Part shown: positions 62,478-64,000 of the stretch, piece by piece
Layout of the letters: each line of letters opens with the position of its first letter
Numbering within the stretch: position 1 is the stretch's first letter
Source of the DNA: Caenorhabditis elegans
Taxonomy: Eukaryota; Nematoda; Chromadorea; Rhabditida; Rhabditidae
Assembly (NCBI RefSeq): GCF_000002985.6
Contig: NC_003282.8
Span: 12,462,001 to 12,526,000, forward strand
DNA length: 64,000 nucleotides
Reading direction: 5' to 3'
Notes under the pieces: generated by a model
Told to the model about the DNA's origin: nothing
Databases searched by the model: none
Seen by the model: the letters and a program-made list of their open reading frames with translations, nothing else
Made by a program: the position numbers and the translations under genes

Positions 62478-63509
62478 TTACAACGGTGTTCCAGGATCTT
62501 CCAGCTCGTCCTCCACAAACTCTGTAATCGAGTCAGGGTTGTGCTTCAGTGCGTCCCTGTATGTCCTTTTGAAGTGAAAGATGATCTGCTCGGCCTGCAT
62601 AATCTGGAAGTCCACCTTGACTTGCGCGTCTTCAAAGTTCGGATTGAAGTGCATGCCGAGACGTTGGATTGCGATTTTCAGATCCGCAAGCAGCAAGTAG
62701 GCATCTCGTGCCAGATTCTTCCGGTACTCCACGAAGCTGTCAAGGTTCCATGCCGATTCGCGGAAGAAGTGCTCGTACACTCGTCCCATTTCGTCGACGG
62801 TCAAGCGGCAGTTCTAAATATAATTAAATTTTTCATGTAAAATAGAGGTTAAGGAATTTGATCATATTGATACATTCCCGGGATCTGGCTCTAGCTTCTT
62901 GTCCAAGTTTGACCCAAAAAATATTAACTTGGATTAGAAGTTGGCTAAACTTGGGCAATAGTTGGGCATGACTTTGGCGCGCCAGAATGAATGATTTTGA
63001 CAGTTACGCAACCCGTCTGATTTCCCTTAATCCCTTCCGAAATACCACTCACCATAACCTTATCAGCCAGTGGATCATCTTTTGTGTAGGCCTGGAAAAT
63101 GTCTTCAAGGCCTTTGTCAAGCTCTTGAGAAGTCTCCAAAATCTTGTTGAGCGTCGCCTCATAACGATCCGCATAGATCTGAACATCCAGTTGCATTGCA
63201 CGCCTTCCGGCTGGACACTGAAATTATTGAAGGTTTTTTTCAAAATTAAATTGTGAAAGATCTCACCTCAACGAGCTCACAACGAGCATCATAGAGTCGC
63301 TGAAACTCTTTCTTATCCAAATCCTCAGTCATCAACCGCGGTGCCTGTGGGAGTAGATAATAGTCGACTTGGGATCGTGCAGCCCGACGTTCGTATCTTC
63401 CTGGGGAATACCGGATAAATGCATCATGACACTGCGACTCCGGCTGAGGAATATTCGGAAACTCCTGTGACGCCATGATTCGGCGATGAACGGCAAGGCA
63501 TTGTCCCAT
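62478..63509 (-). CDS. Unrecognised 247-aa protein with a possible N-myristoylation signal
   Basis: Exons 63509-63267, 63217-63053 and 62813-62478 join in frame to 247 residues. The start MGQCLAVHRR has Gly2 and Cys4 followed by basic residues, which fits N-myristoylation plus palmitoylation. A second Met (MASQEF) lies 11 residues on. The remainder is charged and mostly helical: AMQLDVQIYADRYEATLNKI and ETSQELDKGLEDIFQAYTKD, then a long helical region ending in an acidic tail (EDELEDPGTPL). No catalytic motif is seen. The higher GC content and clean splice sites argue that it is expressed and conserved. It is likely a peripheral membrane or scaffold protein by inference only. Confidence 0.75.
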
Positions 63510-63811
63510 GATGGTGGGGAGGAAGTAAGAATGAATGGGGGAAATTGTCGAGATGGTCTGGGGCTGCTAATTGTTTTTTGTCTTTTTATATTTTTTGACC
63601 AATTTTTCTCAGAATTCATACATATTTTCGATAACAAGGAATACTGTAAATTAGGAAAAGGGGAAGCAATAAAAATTCGTAAAATTATAACAAAAGTGGA
63701 GTGAGACACAGAAATTTGGAAAGGGAAGTGGATTTAAATTGCTGTGGGAACAGTCTGAATTCTCCTTAAAATTTAATTTACCGGATTATGAAGAAATTTC
63801 CCAAATTCCAG

Positions 63812-63965
63812 TAGGCAAGCACGTTTCCTCCTACTGTATTCTTGCCTGCCTACAAGCTTGCCTACTGCCTAGGCATCTGAATTTTTGCAAACAATTAAAG
63901 GATCGGAAATAATTTTGCAAGTCTATAGGCACGTTTTGTAGGCAGGAATCAGGTGTAGGTCTCCT
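63812..63965. repeat. CCTACTGCCTGCC-type dispersed repeat
   Basis: AGTAGGCAAGCACG, CTTGCCTGCCTACAAGCTTG, CCTACTGCCTAGGCA and GTAGGCAGGAATC form scattered direct and inverted copies, of the same kind as at 16206 and 26148. No coding content. Confidence 0.6.
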
Positions 63966-64000
63966 TACAAGGCAGATGTGAATTTTTACGAAGCAGATCG

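Overview
The window is Caenorhabditis genomic DNA, almost certainly C. elegans and most likely chromosome IV. The signs are short introns with TTTCAG acceptors, AT-rich intergenic DNA, nematode-only chemoreceptor families, an intact Tc3 transposon, and a 988-residue RecQ helicase matching HIM-6 (BLM). Gene models were built by hand from splice sites and reading-frame continuity.

Left part (1-24.6 kb). A Tc3-like element ends at 558, seven bases from the stop of an unrecognised minus-strand gene (565-1412). A 5 kb stretch without a convincing gene, apart from one weak candidate at 1943-2327, leads to igdb-1 (6670-12889), a type I membrane protein with Ig, DB and FN3 modules. It may also have a short secreted isoform ending in intron 2. 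Downstream on the opposite strand lie two PhzF-like isomerase genes. A 7,537-bp block holding the 3' two-thirds of igdb-1 plus both PhzF genes is present twice in direct tandem (9470-17006 and 17007-24543). I saw no difference between the copies. The inner igdb-1 copy lacks its 5' end and the inner PhzF pair lacks its native upstream DNA, so the promoter-linked copies sit at the two outer ends.

Middle part (25-45.4 kb). him-6 (28798-33140) is flanked by five plus-strand seven-transmembrane chemoreceptor genes, probably class U (sru). They share exon sizes (210 and 159 nt in the core). Several palindromic MITE-like repeats and a 27-bp by 6 repeat lie between and inside the genes.

Right part (45.4-57 kb) is a graveyard of partial genes: a glutamate dehydrogenase fragment, an RPL41-like mini-gene, a broken sir-2.1 copy, a UGT fragment, a GPKOW C-terminal fragment and a dead sru gene. 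An intact Tc3 sits among them at 47829-50165. I recall sir-2.1 and gpkow-1 as neighbours on cosmid R11A8, so part of this looks like one decayed segmental duplication.

Right end (57-64 kb). A 241-aa tetraspanin, one more intact sru gene and a 247-aa protein with a possible N-myristoylation signal, all on the minus strand. No tRNA, rRNA or CRISPR array was seen.
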